A stretch of 64,000 nucleotides of DNA from Aurantimonas coralicida DSM 14790 (GCF_000421645.1 NZ_ATXK01000002.1:620001-684000); one strand, 5' to 3'; shown: positions 9,192-19,284, counted from the stretch's first letter. Translations and numbers: made by a program. Notes: generated from the sequence alone by a model not told the origin.

Positions 9192-9236
9192 CGCCAGCCT
9201 CGGGATGGCCAGCCTTGGGAAGGCAAGCCTCGTGAA
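9192..9236 (+). repeat. Three tandem 15-bp units between grxC and the nitrilase gene
   Basis: Three imperfect copies follow each other without spacer: CGCCAGCCTCGGGAT, GGCCAGCCTTGGGAA and GGCAAGCCTCGTGAA. They fill most of the 59-base gap and end just before the GAAGGAC ribosome site of the next gene. The period of 15 is a multiple of three, and the array is open in one frame, so it could be a remnant of a coding extension. Confidence 0.75.
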
Positions 9237-9245
9237 GGACATGCC

Positions 9246-10124
9246 ATGACGACGTTTCGCGCCGCGGTTCTGCAGATGCGCTCCGGCCGCGAGCCGGCCG
9301 ACAACGCCGCGGCGCTGGACGCGCTGGTGGCCGAGGCGGTCGCGGGCGGTGCGCATTACGTCCAGTCGCCGGAGATGACCGGCATGCTGCAGCGCGACCG
9401 CGCGGCGCTGATGGACCGGCTGCGGACGGAAGACGACGATCTCCTCGTGGCCACGGCCAGCGGCCTTGCGCGGCGCTACGGCATCCATCTGCATCTCGGC
9501 TCGATCGCCGTGGCGCTCGAGGATGGGCGCGTCGCCAACCGGGCGCTGCTCTTTGCGCCGGACGGCCGGCGTGTTGCGCGCTACGACAAGATCCACATGT
9601 TCGACGTCGATCTCGACAATGGCGAGAGCTGGCGGGAATCGCGCACCTATCGCCCCGGCGGCGCCGCGGTGCTGGCCGATCTCGCCTTTGCCGACGGGAC
9701 AGCGCGGCTCGGCTTCGCCATCTGCTACGACATGCGCTTTCCGCATCTCTTCCGTGAGGAGGCGCTGGCCGGCGCCGAGATCCTGACCGCGCCCGCGGCC
9801 TTCACCCGCCAGACCGGCGAGGCCCACTGGCATGTGCTGCTGCGCGCCCGCGCCATCGAGAACGGCGCCTTCGTCATCGCCGCCGCGCAGGGCGGCCGCC
9901 ACGAGGACGGACGCGAGACCTATGGCCATTCGCTGATCGTCGATCCCTGGGGCGCGGTGGTCGCGGAGGTCGAGGGCAACGAGCCGGGTGTCGCCTTCGC
10001 CGATATCGACACGGCGGCCGTTGCTGCCGCGCGCGGCAAGGTTCCGAACCTGAAGAATGCCCGCAGCTTCACCGTCGGCGATGCCGAGGTCGCGGTGACC
10101 GGTGCCCGCGAGGCGGCCGAGTGA
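9246..10124 (+). CDS. Carbon-nitrogen hydrolase (Nit1-type nitrilase superfamily)
   Basis: This 292-residue amidase-type hydrolase has the superfamily Glu-Lys-Cys triad: Glu43 (QSPEM), Lys115 (YDKIHMFD) and Cys160 (AICYDMRFP). The IHMFDVDL and CYDMRFP signatures place it with the Nit1/NIT2 branch, whose members hydrolyse deaminated glutathione or omega-amides. That would fit the position directly after glutaredoxin grxC, but the substrate is inferred from family only. GAAGGA precedes ATG 9246. The stop overlaps the next start by GTGA, so it is coupled with the DUF1178 gene. Confidence 0.88.
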   Translation: MTTFRAAVLQMRSGREPADNAAALDALVAEAVAGGAHYVQSPEMTGMLQRDRAALMDRLRTEDDDLLVATASGLARRYGIHLHLGSIAVALEDGRVANRALLFAPDGRRVARYDKIHMFDVDLDNGESWRESRTYRPGGAAVLADLAFADGTARLGFAICYDMRFPHLFREEALAGAEILTAPAAFTRQTGEAHWHVLLRARAIENGAFVIAAAQGGRHEDGRETYGHSLIVDPWGAVVAEVEGNEPGVAFADIDTAAVAAARGKVPNLKNARSFTVGDAEVAVTGAREAAE

Positions 10125-10597
10125 TCAGTTTCGCGCTGCGCTGTCAGCCCGCCTCTCATGCCTTCGACGGCTGGTTCCGCTCCGGCGAGGATTTCGAGCG
10201 CCAGGCGGCGGGCGGGCTGGTGTCCTGCCCGGTCTGCGGGTCGACGGATGTGTCCAAGGCGCTGATGAAGCCGGCGGTCGCCAAATCCGGGCGGCAAAGC
10301 GCGGCAGGCGATCGGGCGCAGGCGGTGGCCGAGGGACCGGCGGCGCCGGCCGAGGCCCGCTATGCCGGCGGCGATGCGGCGGCGGTCTATGCCAAGCTGC
10401 AGGCGATCGCGCGGGAGCTGCGCGCCAAGTCGGATTATGTCGGGCCGAAATTCGCCGAGGAAGCGCGCCGCATCCATTACGGCGAGAGCGAGAAGCGCCA
10501 GATCTACGGCGAGGCGTCGCCGCAGGAGGTCAAGAGCCTCGGTGAGGAAGGGATCGCGGCGCTGCCGCTGCCGCCGCTGCCCGAAGACAAGAACTGA
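10121..10597 (+). CDS. DUF1178 family protein
   Basis: This 158-residue protein begins [18 protein letters not shown], the conserved DUF1178 N-terminus, and has a CPVCGSTDVSKALMKP segment that looks like half of a zinc ribbon. A low-complexity Ala/Gly linker follows, then a conserved C-terminal region around YVGPKFAEEARRIHYGE. The function is unknown. The GTG start at 10121 overlaps the upstream TGA. Constant association with grxC and a nitrilase gene suggests a link to glutathione or amide metabolism, but this is inference. Confidence 0.88.
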   Translation: MISFALRCQPASHAFDGWFRSGEDFERQAAGGLVSCPVCGSTDVSKALMKPAVAKSGRQSAAGDRAQAVAEGPAAPAEARYAGGDAAAVYAKLQAIARELRAKSDYVGPKFAEEARRIHYGESEKRQIYGEASPQEVKSLGEEGIAALPLPPLPEDKN

Positions 10598-10630
10598 CCG
10601 AAGCCGGGAACTGAAGACCGCCTGTCGGCC

Positions 10631-10981
10631 TCAGCCGCGTGCGGTCCGCGCCAGGGTCACGCCCTTGTGCCGCCGCGGGCCGCCCTCGCCATCCTCGAAC
10701 AGGCCCTGTTCGGTGGCCTGGCTGTAGAGAAGGTCGCCCTTGGCACCGGCAATGGTCCGCAAATCCGCCAGTTCGCACAGCGCGGTGATCTGGAAGGCGA
10801 GGCCGCGCAGATGCACGCGATTGTAGCAGAAGAAGGCGAGGCGGGCGCGGGTCGGCCCCGGGATCTCGCGGATCAGCGCCTGCTTCGTCGCGTCGTCGGA
10901 GCGCAGCAGGAGGGCCAGGATCTCCAGATGGACAGGACAGTTGGCCTCATTGGGAATGCTGTCTGATCTCGGCGATACCAT
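10631..10981 (-). CDS. Conserved hypothetical protein
   Basis: This 116-residue protein is not a family I can name. It is largely helical, with VHLEILALLLRSDDATKQAL and RARLAFFCYNRVHLRGLAF segments, and ends in a short basic tail. There is no signal peptide or membrane segment. AGAGGA lies eight bases before the ATG, supporting the start. It lies convergent to DUF1178 and downstream of ubiG on the same strand, separated by 144 bases. The composition and ribosome site argue for a real gene, but no function is proposed. Confidence 0.6.
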   Translation of the reverse strand: MVSPRSDSIPNEANCPVHLEILALLLRSDDATKQALIREIPGPTRARLAFFCYNRVHLRGLAFQITALCELADLRTIAGAKGDLLYSQATEQGLFEDGEGGPRRHKGVTLARTARG

Positions 10982-11125
10982 GACGTCCTCTTGGGTCTCT
11001 ACACGTGCTGGTTCTCAGCTCCATGATGCATGCCTCGGTGCGCTCACGACGCCCGCAGGACGAGCATCGCATTCGAGCCTTGTCTCCAGCTTGAACACGG
11101 ATCCGTGAGGCCGGCTCCGCGCCCC

Positions 11126-11875
11126 TCAGGCCGAGGGGCGGCGGGCGAGGACCATGTAGTTGACGTCGGTGTCGCGCGACCGCTTCCAGGCGTCGGCGAG
11201 CGGGTGATAGACCACGCCGACCTCGTCGATCATCGACAGCCCCGCCGCCTCGACCGGATCGCCGATCTCCTTCGGCCGCACCAGCCGCTCATATTGATGG
11301 GTGCCCTTGGGCAGCCAGCCGAGCACGTATTCCGCGCCGATGATGGCGAAGGTCAGCGCCTTGAAGGTGCGGTTGATGGTGGCGACGAAGAGCAGCCCGC
11401 CCGGCTTCACCATCGCCGCGCAGGAGGTCAGGAAGAGGTCGACGTCTGAGACGTGCTCGACGATCTCCAGCGCCAGCACCACGTCGAAGGTCTCGCCGCC
11501 TTCGGCGATCGCCTCGGCGGTGGTGGCGCGGTAGTCGATGGCAAGCCCGCTCTCTGCGGCGTGCAGCTTGGCGACCTCGATATTCGTCTCCGAGGCGTCG
11601 GCGCCGACGACCCTGGCCCCGAGCCTGGCCATCGGCTCGCAGATCAGCCCGCCGCCGCAGCCGATGTCGAGCACCGACAGGCCGTCGAAGGGCTTGTCGG
11701 AGGACAGGTCCAGGTCGAAATTCATCGCCAGCTGCTCGCGGATATATTCCAGCCGCACCGGGTTGAACTTGTGCAGCGGCTTGAACTTGCCGACCGGGTT
11801 CCACCATTCCTGGGCCAGGCGCGAGAATCGCTCGACCTCGGCCGCGTCGATCGTCGTTCCGTCGGGTGCGCTCAT
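11126..11875 (-). CDS. ubiG: UbiG, ubiquinone biosynthesis O-methyltransferase
   Basis: UbiG performs both O-methylations in ubiquinone synthesis using SAM, associated with the inner membrane. At 249 residues the protein has the conserved N-terminal [19 protein letters not shown] signature, SAM motif I DIGCGGG (residues 70-76) and the late [10 protein letters not shown] end. The start at 11875 gives [17 protein letters not shown], matching the family; GAGGACGAG precedes it. It is divergent from lysC, an arrangement common in Hyphomicrobiales. A perfect 7-bp hairpin (GCCCCTC/GAGGGGC, 11121-11139) covers the stop codon and may aid termination. Confidence 0.93.
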   Translation of the reverse strand: MSAPDGTTIDAAEVERFSRLAQEWWNPVGKFKPLHKFNPVRLEYIREQLAMNFDLDLSSDKPFDGLSVLDIGCGGGLICEPMARLGARVVGADASETNIEVAKLHAAESGLAIDYRATTAEAIAEGGETFDVVLALEIVEHVSDVDLFLTSCAAMVKPGGLLFVATINRTFKALTFAIIGAEYVLGWLPKGTHQYERLVRPKEIGDPVEAAGLSMIDEVGVVYHPLADAWKRSRDTDVNYMVLARRPSA

Positions 11876-11988
11876 CTCGTCCTCGTTGCCTGTCGTGGTG
11901 GTTCGGCATGTTCGCTCCGGCCGGCCAAAGTCAAGCGTGGCGGCGCGGCGGAGGCGATGCGAGATGGTGTCCGCAAGCCGCGGCGACA

Positions 11989-12016
11989 TTGCGGTTTGAG
12001 GTCGCATCGGCTAGGG
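11989..12016 (+). promoter_or_regulatory. Candidate lysC promoter
   Basis: TTGCGG (11989-11994) and CTAGGG (12011-12016) are separated by 16 bases, about 115 bases before the lysC ATG. The -10-like GCTAGGGA resembles the alphaproteobacterial housekeeping form. A similar element lies before the DUF4167 gene. Confidence 0.35.
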
Positions 12017-12129
12017 AACCCCCGCCCGCCGCGTGCTGGGTCCTTCGGACATGTCCGGCCGTTTCGCGACGCCGGACCGTTCGGGGTCAGTTCACCAGAC
12101 ATCTTGTCGAACCACCGAATGCCGATCCC

Positions 12130-13383
12130 ATGGCCCGACTCGTCCTCAAATTCGGCGGCACTTCCGTCGCCGACGTCAACCGCATCCGCAATGTCGCGCG
12201 TCATGTGAAACGCGAGGTCGACGCGGGCCACGACGTGGCCGTGGTCGTCTCGGCGATGTCGGGCAAGACCAACGAGCTCGTCGGCTGGTGCCGCGAGGCC
12301 TCGCCGATCCACGATGCGCGCGAATATGACGCCGTGGTGGCGTCCGGCGAGCAGGTGACGGCCGGCATCCTGGCGATCACGCTGCAGGCGATGGGCGTCA
12401 ATGCGCGCTCCTGGCAGGGCTGGCAGGTGCCGATCCGCACCGACGGCGCCCATGGCGCCGCCCGCATCCAGGAGATCGATTCGTCGGAGATCGTGCGGCG
12501 CTTCGCCGAGGGGCAGGTGGCGGTGCTCGCCGGCTTCCAGGGCATCGCGCCCGACAACCGCATCGCGACGCTCGGGCGCGGCGGTTCGGACACCTCGGCC
12601 GTCGCGGTGGCCGCGGCGATCAAGGCCGATCGCTGCGACATCTACACCGACGTCGACGGCGTCTACACCACCGACCCGCGCATCGAGCCGAAGGCCCGGC
12701 GCCTCAGCCGCATCTCCTTCGAGGAAATGCTGGAGATGGCCTCGCTTGGCGCCAAGGTGCTGCAGGTGCGCTCGGTGGAACTGGCCATGGTCCACAAGGT
12801 GCGGACCTTCGTGCGTTCTTCTTTCGAGGACCCGGACGCGCCCGGCATGGGCGACTTCGACAACCCGCCGGGGACCCTCATTTGCGACGAGGATGAAATC
12901 GTGGAACAGCAGGTCGTCACAGGCATCGCCTACGCCAAGGACGAGGCGCAGATCTCGCTGCGCCGGGTCGAGGACCAGCCGGGCGTCGCCGCGGCCATCT
13001 TCGGGCCGCTCGCCGAAGCCGGCGTCAATGTCGACATGATCGTCCAGAACATCTCCGAGGCCGGCACCTCCACCGACATGACCTTCACGGTCCCGGCCGG
13101 CGATCTCGACAAGGCGACCGCCGTCCTCGAGAAGGCCAAGACGGAGATGCGCTACGACGCCATCCAGAGCGAGCAGGGCCTGACTAAGGTCTCAGTCATC
13201 GGCGTCGGCATGCGCAGCCACACCGGCGTTGCCGCCACCGCCTTCAAGGCGCTGGCCGATCGCGGCGTCAACATCCGCGCCATCACCACGTCGGAGATCA
13301 AGATCTCGATCCTGATCGACGGCGACTACACCGAACTGGCCGTGCGGGCGCTGCATTCGGTCTACGGTCTCGACAAGGCATAG
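12130..13383 (+). CDS. lysC: LysC, aspartate kinase
   Basis: Aspartate kinase phosphorylates L-aspartate with ATP, the first step towards lysine, threonine, methionine and diaminopimelate. The 417-residue protein shows the KFGGTS motif at residues 7-12, the catalytic core with RGGSDTSAVA and DVDGVYTTDPR, and two C-terminal ACT domains (about residues 265-417) for feedback control by lysine and/or threonine. The start at ATG 12130 matches the family N-terminus, though no strong ribosome site precedes it. An alternative internal start producing a separate beta subunit, known in some lineages, was not evident. It is followed by ptsP. Confidence 0.95.
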   Translation: MARLVLKFGGTSVADVNRIRNVARHVKREVDAGHDVAVVVSAMSGKTNELVGWCREASPIHDAREYDAVVASGEQVTAGILAITLQAMGVNARSWQGWQVPIRTDGAHGAARIQEIDSSEIVRRFAEGQVAVLAGFQGIAPDNRIATLGRGGSDTSAVAVAAAIKADRCDIYTDVDGVYTTDPRIEPKARRLSRISFEEMLEMASLGAKVLQVRSVELAMVHKVRTFVRSSFEDPDAPGMGDFDNPPGTLICDEDEIVEQQVVTGIAYAKDEAQISLRRVEDQPGVAAAIFGPLAEAGVNVDMIVQNISEAGTSTDMTFTVPAGDLDKATAVLEKAKTEMRYDAIQSEQGLTKVSVIGVGMRSHTGVAATAFKALADRGVNIRAITTSEIKISILIDGDYTELAVRALHSVYGLDKA

Positions 13384-13475
13384 ACCTTAAGGGTCGCCGG
13401 ACTGCCGGCCTTGCGTGCCGGCGTGACGGGCGCGCAACCGGGCCGCGAAGGGGAAAACCTATTGCTGCCTTCCGA

Positions 13476-13503
13476 TTGGGTTCTGTCGGGGCAGCTTTAT
13501 GTG
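13476..13503 (+). promoter_or_regulatory. Candidate ptsP promoter
   Basis: TTGGGT (13476-13481) and TATGTG (13498-13503) are spaced by 16 bases and lie about 80 bases before the ptsP start. A very similar pair precedes the DUF3297 gene on the other strand. Confidence 0.4.
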
Positions 13504-13582
13504 ATCTGATACGGGGAAGGGGATCGCGCGGCCGACCGGAATCATCCGGGCGGGCGTCGGCCACCTGGAACGGGACATCGCG

Positions 13583-15841
13583 TTGAACAGAAGCGACATG
13601 TCAGGGCCGCGCGTTCTCATGCGCCGCATCCGGGAGCTCATGGTCGAGCCTCTCGACCCGCAGTCGCGTCTCGACCAGATTTCCCGCCTGATCGCCCAGA
13701 ACATGGTGGCCGAGGTCTGCTCGCTCTACGTCCTGCGTGCCGACGGCATTCTGGAACTCTATGCCACCGAGGGCCTGAACCCTGGTTCGGTCCATCTCGC
13801 CCAGCTGAAACTCGGCGAGGGCCTCGTCGGCACGATCGCCGCGACGGCGCGGCCGCTGAACCTGCCGGAAGCTCAGAAGCATCCGGCCTTCACCTATCTT
13901 CCGGAGACCGGCGAGGAGATCTACCACTCCTTCCTCGGCGTGCCGATCCTGCGCGCCGGCCGCACGCTCGGCGTGCTGGTCGTCCAGAACAAGGCGGCAC
14001 GGGTCTATCGCGACGAGGAATCCGAGGCGCTGGAAACCGTCGCCATGGTGGTCGCCGAGATGATCGCCGCCGGCAGCCTGGAAGGCCTGTCGCGGCCCGG
14101 CGTCGCCCTCGACCTGTCGCGCTCGGTCTCGTTCACCGGCGTGCCGCTGTCCGACGGCATCGGCCTTGGCCGGGTGATCCTGCACGAGCCGCGCGTCGTC
14201 GTGACCAACCTCTTCAACGAGGACATGGAGATCGAGGTCGAGCGCCTGACCAAGGCGCTGGGCGTCCTGCGGCTGTCGATCGAGGACATGCTGTCGCGCC
14301 GCGAGGTGGCCGGCGAGGGCGAGCACCGGGCGGTGCTGGAAGCCTATCGCATGTTCGCCCACGACCGCGGTTGGGTGCGGCGGCTGGAAGAGGCGGTGCG
14401 CAACGGCCTGACCGCGGAAGCTGCGGTGGAAAAGGTCCAGAGCGACATGCGGGCGCGCATGATGCACATGACCGACCCCTATATCCGCGAGCGGCTGCAC
14501 GATTTCGACGATCTCGCCAACCGGCTGCTGCGCCAGCTGATCGGCCATGACGGGCAGGCGACGCCCGACGACGCGATCATCGTCGCCCGCTCCATGGGCG
14601 CGGCGGAATTGCTCGACTATCGCCGCGAGCAGATCCGCGGCCTCGTGCTGGAGGAGGGCGCGGCGACCAGCCACGTCGTCATCGTCGCGCGGGCCCTCGG
14701 CATTCCGGTGGTCGGCCAGGTCAAGGGTGCGGTCTCCATGTCGGAGAGCGGCGATTCGGTCATCGTCGACGGCGAGGATGGCGGCGTGCATCTGCGCCCG
14801 CAGCCCGATCTGGAAGCCCTGTTCTCCGACAAGGCCAAGTTCCGCGAGAAGCGCCAGGAGCGCTACCGGTCGCTGCGCGACATGGCCTCGGTCAGCCGCG
14901 ACGGCGTCAAGATCGACCTGCAGATGAATGCCGGCCTGCTGGTCGACCTGCCGCAGCTCGACGAGGCCGGCGCCGAGGGCATTGGCCTGTTCCGCACCGA
15001 GCTGCAGTTCATGGTCGCCTCCACCATGCCCCGGGCCAGCGACCAGGAACGGCTGTATTCGGCGGTGCTGGACGCGGCCGGCGGCCGGCCCGTGACCTTC
15101 CGCACCCTCGATGTCGGCGGCGACAAGGTGCTGCCCTATCTGAACCAGTTCCCTGAGGACAATCCGGCGCTGGGCTACCGGGCGCTGCGCCTGGCGCTCG
15201 ACCGGCCGGGCCTGATGCGGACCCAGCTGCGGGCGCTGCTCAAGGCGGCGGCCGGCCGGGAATTGCGGGTCATGTTCCCGATGGTGACCGACGTGTCGGA
15301 GCTGCATCTGGCGCGCGACCTGATCAGCCGCGAATACAAGCACCTGACCCGCTTCGGCCATGTCATGCCCGAGCGGCTGAAGATCGGCGCGATGATCGAG
15401 GTGCCGGGCATCCTGTTCCAGCTCGACGAGGTGATGCAGCTGCTCGACTTCGTGTCGGTCGGGTCGAACGACCTGTTCCAGTTCTTCAACGCCGTCGATC
15501 GCGGCAATGCCCGCGTCGCCGACCGCTTCGACGATCTGTCGCCGGCCTTCCTGCGGGCGCTGAAGCTGATCGTCGATGCCGGCATCCGCCATTCGGTGCC
15601 GGTGACCCTGTGTGGCGAGATGGCCGGCCGGCCGCTGTCGGCGATGGCGTTGATCGGCCTCGGCTTCCGGTCCATATCCATGGCACCGCCCTCGATCGGG
15701 CCGGTGAAGGCGGCGATCGTCGAGATGAATGTCGGCCGGGTGACCGAGCTGGTGACCGCCTATCTCGACGGCAGCCATCCGTCGGATGCGCCGCGGCGGG
15801 CACTGGTCGACTTCGCCAAGGCGCAGGGCATTCCGTATTAG
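13583..15841 (+). CDS. ptsP: PtsP, phosphoenolpyruvate-protein phosphotransferase EI-Ntr
   Basis: EI-Ntr takes phosphate from PEP and passes it to NPr, starting the regulatory nitrogen PTS, which influences nitrogen, carbon and potassium responses. The protein is 752 residues: an N-terminal GAF domain (about 20-165), the PTS phosphohistidine domain with the active His364 in [13 protein letters not shown], and a C-terminal PEP-binding barrel with the catalytic CGEMAG cysteine. The TTG at 13583 is preferred because ACGGGA lies at a suitable distance; ATG 13598 is the alternative. In this order the gene commonly lies between lysC and prfA, as here. Confidence 0.93.
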   Translation: MNRSDMSGPRVLMRRIRELMVEPLDPQSRLDQISRLIAQNMVAEVCSLYVLRADGILELYATEGLNPGSVHLAQLKLGEGLVGTIAATARPLNLPEAQKHPAFTYLPETGEEIYHSFLGVPILRAGRTLGVLVVQNKAARVYRDEESEALETVAMVVAEMIAAGSLEGLSRPGVALDLSRSVSFTGVPLSDGIGLGRVILHEPRVVVTNLFNEDMEIEVERLTKALGVLRLSIEDMLSRREVAGEGEHRAVLEAYRMFAHDRGWVRRLEEAVRNGLTAEAAVEKVQSDMRARMMHMTDPYIRERLHDFDDLANRLLRQLIGHDGQATPDDAIIVARSMGAAELLDYRREQIRGLVLEEGAATSHVVIVARALGIPVVGQVKGAVSMSESGDSVIVDGEDGGVHLRPQPDLEALFSDKAKFREKRQERYRSLRDMASVSRDGVKIDLQMNAGLLVDLPQLDEAGAEGIGLFRTELQFMVASTMPRASDQERLYSAVLDAAGGRPVTFRTLDVGGDKVLPYLNQFPEDNPALGYRALRLALDRPGLMRTQLRALLKAAAGRELRVMFPMVTDVSELHLARDLISREYKHLTRFGHVMPERLKIGAMIEVPGILFQLDEVMQLLDFVSVGSNDLFQFFNAVDRGNARVADRFDDLSPAFLRALKLIVDAGIRHSVPVTLCGEMAGRPLSAMALIGLGFRSISMAPPSIGPVKAAIVEMNVGRVTELVTAYLDGSHPSDAPRRALVDFAKAQGIPY

Positions 15842-15924
15842 CTGATCCGGCCCGCCGACCCGGATCACCGTCGCGACCTCGCGCAAGAGGGCGCATCCTC
15901 TTCCCCGCACCTGTTCAGGACCAC

Positions 15925-17004
15925 ATGGCGACCCTGCCGAAATCCAGCCTCGACGAAATCCTCAACCGCTTCGCGCTGCTCGAGCACGAGATGTCGAAGG
16001 GGCCGGAGCACGAGGTCTATACCAAGCTGGCCGCCGAATATTCCGGGCTGGAGGAAGTGGTCGCGGCCATTCGCACCTATCAGAAGGCCGAGCAGGAACT
16101 GGCCGAGGCCCGCGCGATCCTCGACGAGCCGGCGGCCGGGCGCGACATGCGCGAACTGGCGGAAATCGAGATCGACGAGCTGAAGGAACGGCTGGAGACG
16201 CTGACCGCCGAGATCCGCATCCTGCTGCTGCCCAAGGACGCCGCCGACGAGAAGGGCGCGATCCTGGAAATCCGCGCCGGCACAGGCGGCTCGGAGGCCG
16301 GCCTCTTCGCGGGCGATCTCTTCCGCATGTATCAGCGCTATGCCGAGATGAACCGCTGGAAGGTCGAGATCATCTCGGCCAGCGAGGGCGAGGTCGGCGG
16401 CTACCGCGAAGTGATCGCCGCGATCCGCGGCGTCGGCGTGTTCTCGCGGCTGAAGTTCGAATCCGGCGTCCACCGGGTGCAGCGCGTGCCCGAGACCGAA
16501 TCGGGCGGCCGCATCCACACCTCGGCGGCCACCGTCGCGGTGCTGCCGGAAGCCGAGGACATCGACGTCGAGGTCAAGACCGAGGACATCCGCATCGACA
16601 CGATGCGCGCCTCGGGCGCCGGCGGCCAGCACGTCAACACCACCGATTCGGCGGTGCGCATCACCCATCTGCCCACCGGCATCGTCGTGACGTCGTCGGA
16701 AAAGTCCCAGCACCAGAACCGCGCCCGCGCCATGCAGGTGCTGAAGGCCCGGCTGTTCGACATGGAACGCCAGCGCGCCGACGACGAGCGCTCAGCCGCC
16801 CGCAAGAGCCAGGTCGGCTCCGGCGACCGCTCCGAGCGCATCCGCACCTATAATTTCCCGCAAGGCCGCGTCACCGACCACCGGATCAACCTGACGCTCT
16901 ACAAGCTCGACCGGGTGATCGAGGGCGAGATGGACGAACTGGTCGATGCGCTGGTCGCCGACCATCAGGCGCATCTCCTGGCCGCCGTCGGCGTCGATGC
17001 TTGA
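15925..17004 (+). CDS. prfA: PrfA, peptide chain release factor 1
   Basis: RF1 recognises UAA and UAG in the ribosomal A site and triggers peptide release. The 359-residue protein has the GGQ motif at residues 233-235, flanked by [16 protein letters not shown], and the codon-reading tripeptide PET (VPETESGG), typical of RF1. The TRF helical region is at the N-terminus. It starts at ATG 15925, 84 bases after ptsP, and its end overlaps prmC by eight bases, fitting the near-universal pairing in which PrmC methylates the GGQ glutamine. Confidence 0.97.
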   Translation: MATLPKSSLDEILNRFALLEHEMSKGPEHEVYTKLAAEYSGLEEVVAAIRTYQKAEQELAEARAILDEPAAGRDMRELAEIEIDELKERLETLTAEIRILLLPKDAADEKGAILEIRAGTGGSEAGLFAGDLFRMYQRYAEMNRWKVEIISASEGEVGGYREVIAAIRGVGVFSRLKFESGVHRVQRVPETESGGRIHTSAATVAVLPEAEDIDVEVKTEDIRIDTMRASGAGGQHVNTTDSAVRITHLPTGIVVTSSEKSQHQNRARAMQVLKARLFDMERQRADDERSAARKSQVGSGDRSERIRTYNFPQGRVTDHRINLTLYKLDRVIEGEMDELVDALVADHQAHLLAAVGVDA

Positions 17005-17893
17005 CGAGCCGGGCGGGCCGACGCTCGGCGACTGCCTGCGGGACGGGCAGGCGCGGCTGCGCGCCGCCGGCTGCGACACGCCCGATCTCGACGCGCGGCT
17101 GCTGCTGGCGGAGATCTGCGACCGGCGCCCCGGCGAGGTGCATTCGGCGTCGGGCGCCGTGGTGTCGGTGGCGGACGCGGCCCGCTTCGACGCGGTCCTG
17201 GCGCGGCGGGCGGCCGGCGAGCCGGTGCACCGCATCATCGGCCGGCGCGCCTTCTACGAGCATGACTTCCTGCTGTCGCCCGAAACGCTGGAACCGCGGC
17301 CAGACACCGAGGTGCTGGTGGAGGAGGCCCGCAAGGCGATGGCGGCGATCGTCGCGCGGGACGGTCGCTGCGTCTTTGCCGATGTGGGCACCGGCACCGG
17401 CGCCATCGCGGTCTCGCTGCTGGCGCTGTTCGCCGAGGCCGAGGCCGTCGCGCTCGACATTTCGGACGGGGCGCTTCAGACCGCGCGGCGCAATGCGATC
17501 GCCGCCGGCGTCGCCGACCGGATGCACACTGTGCGGGCGAACTATCTCGACGCGATCGCGGGACCGCTTGAACTCGTCGTGTCGAATCCCCCATATATTC
17601 CGCACGACGATATCGCAGCCCTGTCGCGCGAGGTGCGTGACCACGACCCCCTGCTCGCCCTCGATGGCGGCGCGGACGGGCTCGATGCCTATCGCGCGCT
17701 GGCGACGGGCGCCCGCCGGATCGTGCGGTCGCAGGGCCTGGTGATCGTCGAGATCGGCGTCGGCCAGGAGGGCGACGTGGCGGCGATCTTCGCGGCCGAA
17801 GGTTTCATCCTCGATGCGGCGACCCGGGACCTTGGCGGCGTGATCCGGGTCCTGACCCTGCGGCTGGCGATCGGCGACGCGGGTCCGGTGTAA
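16997..17893 (+). CDS. prmC: PrmC, release factor glutamine methyltransferase
   Basis: PrmC N5-methylates the glutamine of the GGQ motif in RF1 and RF2, raising release efficiency. The 298-residue protein has an N-terminal helical release-factor-binding domain with [20 protein letters not shown] motif [15 protein letters not shown], and the catalytic NPPY at residues 197-200. The ATG at 16997 lies inside the end of prfA, giving an eight-base overlap and clear translational coupling. Confidence 0.95.
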   Translation: MLDEPGGPTLGDCLRDGQARLRAAGCDTPDLDARLLLAEICDRRPGEVHSASGAVVSVADAARFDAVLARRAAGEPVHRIIGRRAFYEHDFLLSPETLEPRPDTEVLVEEARKAMAAIVARDGRCVFADVGTGTGAIAVSLLALFAEAEAVALDISDGALQTARRNAIAAGVADRMHTVRANYLDAIAGPLELVVSNPPYIPHDDIAALSREVRDHDPLLALDGGADGLDAYRALATGARRIVRSQGLVIVEIGVGQEGDVAAIFAAEGFILDAATRDLGGVIRVLTLRLAIGDAGPV

Positions 17894-18219
17894 CCAAGTT
17901 TCCAGCCGGCGCCGCAATCGCAGGGTATGCAGACAAAAAACACTTGTGGCAGTGCGGTTTCCCCTCTAGGGTCTGACGAATACGGAACATCCGAGGGGGA
18001 CATCCCTCAGGCAGCGCCGCCAGGCGACCCGAGGAATGCTCGTGGTGACCGGTAGGTCGTCCGTACAAGCCGGCGCGAGGGTATCGCCAGCCACAACCGA
18101 CAAAACCTCTAGTTGGCGGCATTGCTGCGGCAGGCTGCACCTTGAGCAGACGCGTGATCCGCGTCTTTGGGCAACAGCCATACCGGCACGACCGGTGCAT
18201 CCAAAAAGACAGGAAGTTC
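17894..18219. other. 326-base intergenic region before the DUF4167 gene
   Basis: No gene is supported here. The region holds one promoter-like element at 17944-17971 and ends in AGGAAG before ATG 18220. The long distance from the promoter to the start implies a leader of about 240 bases; I could not match it to a known riboswitch. Confidence 0.5.
17944..17971 (+). promoter_or_regulatory. Candidate promoter upstream of the DUF4167 gene
   Basis: TTGTGG (17944-17949) and CTAGGG (17966-17971) are 16 bases apart, the same layout as the element before lysC. This is pattern-based only. Confidence 0.35.
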
Positions 18220-19218
18220 ATGAGGCCAGGACAGCAGCAGAAAAACCGTATGCGCGGACGCGGTCGCAAGGGCCCGAACCCGCTTTCGCGTGGCTACGAG
18301 TCGAATGGCCCGGACGTGAAGATCAGGGGCACCGCCCAGCATATCGCCGAGAAATACTCGACCCTGGCGCGTGACGCCTCGGGAGCCGGCGACCGTGTCA
18401 TGGCCGAGAACTATCTGCAGCACGCCGAGCACTACAATCGCATCGTGGCGGCGGCGCAGGCGCAGTTCCAGCCGCGCGACGATCGCGACAACCGCGACGA
18501 TTCCAGCGACGACGACGACGACGATCAGCAGGACAACTCCAGCTATCGCGACGACCGGGACGACCGCGACAACGACGCGGACGGCGAGCGCAACCGGGGC
18601 AATCGCGACAACCGCGACGGCAACCGCAGCCGCGACCGCGACAACAACCGGGATCGCGACGGCAACCGCGACCGCGATGGCAACCGCAATCGCAACCGCG
18701 ACGACAACAGCCGCGGCAACCGCGACAATCGTCAGCAGGACGACAATCGCGGCAATCGCGATCGGCGTGACCGGTCCGAGCCGAACGGCACCGGCCCGCA
18801 GCCGATGGTCGCCGAAGAGGCGGACCGCGGGTCCTCGCAGGGCGACGATCGCCGCGAGCGCCCGGCGCGCGGCGAGGCCAATGGCAGCGACGCCGACGGC
18901 CGCCGCAGCGAGACCGTATCCTCCGACGAGCAGAACGAACGGCCGCGTCGCCGCGCCCGCACCCGTCGCCCGCGCGACGAGGATGGCGTGACGAACGAGG
19001 CGGCAGCACCCGCCGCACCGGCACAGGCCGCCGATGCCGGCGAGAGCCCCGCGACGGCGGCAGCGCCGTCCGATGCGCCCGAGGCGGATGCCGCACCGGT
19101 GAAGCGCCGTCCCGGACGGCCGCGTAAGAAGAAGCCGGAAGACGGCGCCGATGGCGAGACCAAGGCCGGCGGCGACAACGACGCCCTGCCGGACTTCCTT
19201 TTGGCCTCCAACGGCTGA
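18220..19218 (+). CDS. DUF4167 protein with charged low-complexity region and AT-hook-like C-terminus
   Basis: The 332-residue protein has the DUF4167 domain at residues 1-85 (MRPGQQQKNRMRGRGRKG, then AQHIAEKYSTLARDA). A long run of Asp, Asn and Arg repeats (about 90-185) follows, then an Ala/Pro-rich linker, and finally KRRPGRPRKKK at 295-305, which fits the AT-hook consensus (RPGRPRK core). The function is unknown; the basic, disordered nature suggests nucleic acid or ribosome interaction, which is inference. AGGAAG precedes the ATG. Location between prmC and clpB is usual in Hyphomicrobiales. A strong terminator follows. Confidence 0.88.
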   Translation: MRPGQQQKNRMRGRGRKGPNPLSRGYESNGPDVKIRGTAQHIAEKYSTLARDASGAGDRVMAENYLQHAEHYNRIVAAAQAQFQPRDDRDNRDDSSDDDDDDQQDNSSYRDDRDDRDNDADGERNRGNRDNRDGNRSRDRDNNRDRDGNRDRDGNRNRNRDDNSRGNRDNRQQDDNRGNRDRRDRSEPNGTGPQPMVAEEADRGSSQGDDRRERPARGEANGSDADGRRSETVSSDEQNERPRRRARTRRPRDEDGVTNEAAAPAAPAQAADAGESPATAAAPSDAPEADAAPVKRRPGRPRKKKPEDGADGETKAGGDNDALPDFLLASNG

Positions 19219-19249
19219 GCCGACCGGGCAACCGATCCGCGAACGAGAC

Positions 19250-19284
19250 AAAGGGCGCTGCGAGCTTCGCGGCGCCCTTTTTCG
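19250..19284 (+). terminator. Rho-independent terminator after the DUF4167 gene
   Basis: The 14-bp stem has arms AAAGGGCGCTGCGA and TCGCGGCGCCCTTT with one T-G wobble and a GCT loop. Two further T residues and CG follow, and the T-run of the right arm completes the signal. Confidence 0.85.

Noticed and set aside
13404-13422. GCCGGC-N7-GCCGGC hairpin after lysC as a terminator.
   Set aside because: The stem is short, self-palindromic GC sequence that is common in this DNA, and no T-run follows.
13601-15910. A 769-residue minus-strand open frame opposite ptsP.
   Set aside because: Composition is rich in Arg, Gln and His typical of a codon shadow, and the plus strand encodes an intact EI-Ntr.
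18470-18790. Short near-repeats that could be taken for a CRISPR array.
   Set aside because: They are codon-level repeats of an Asp/Asn/Arg-rich coding region without regular unit and spacer lengths.
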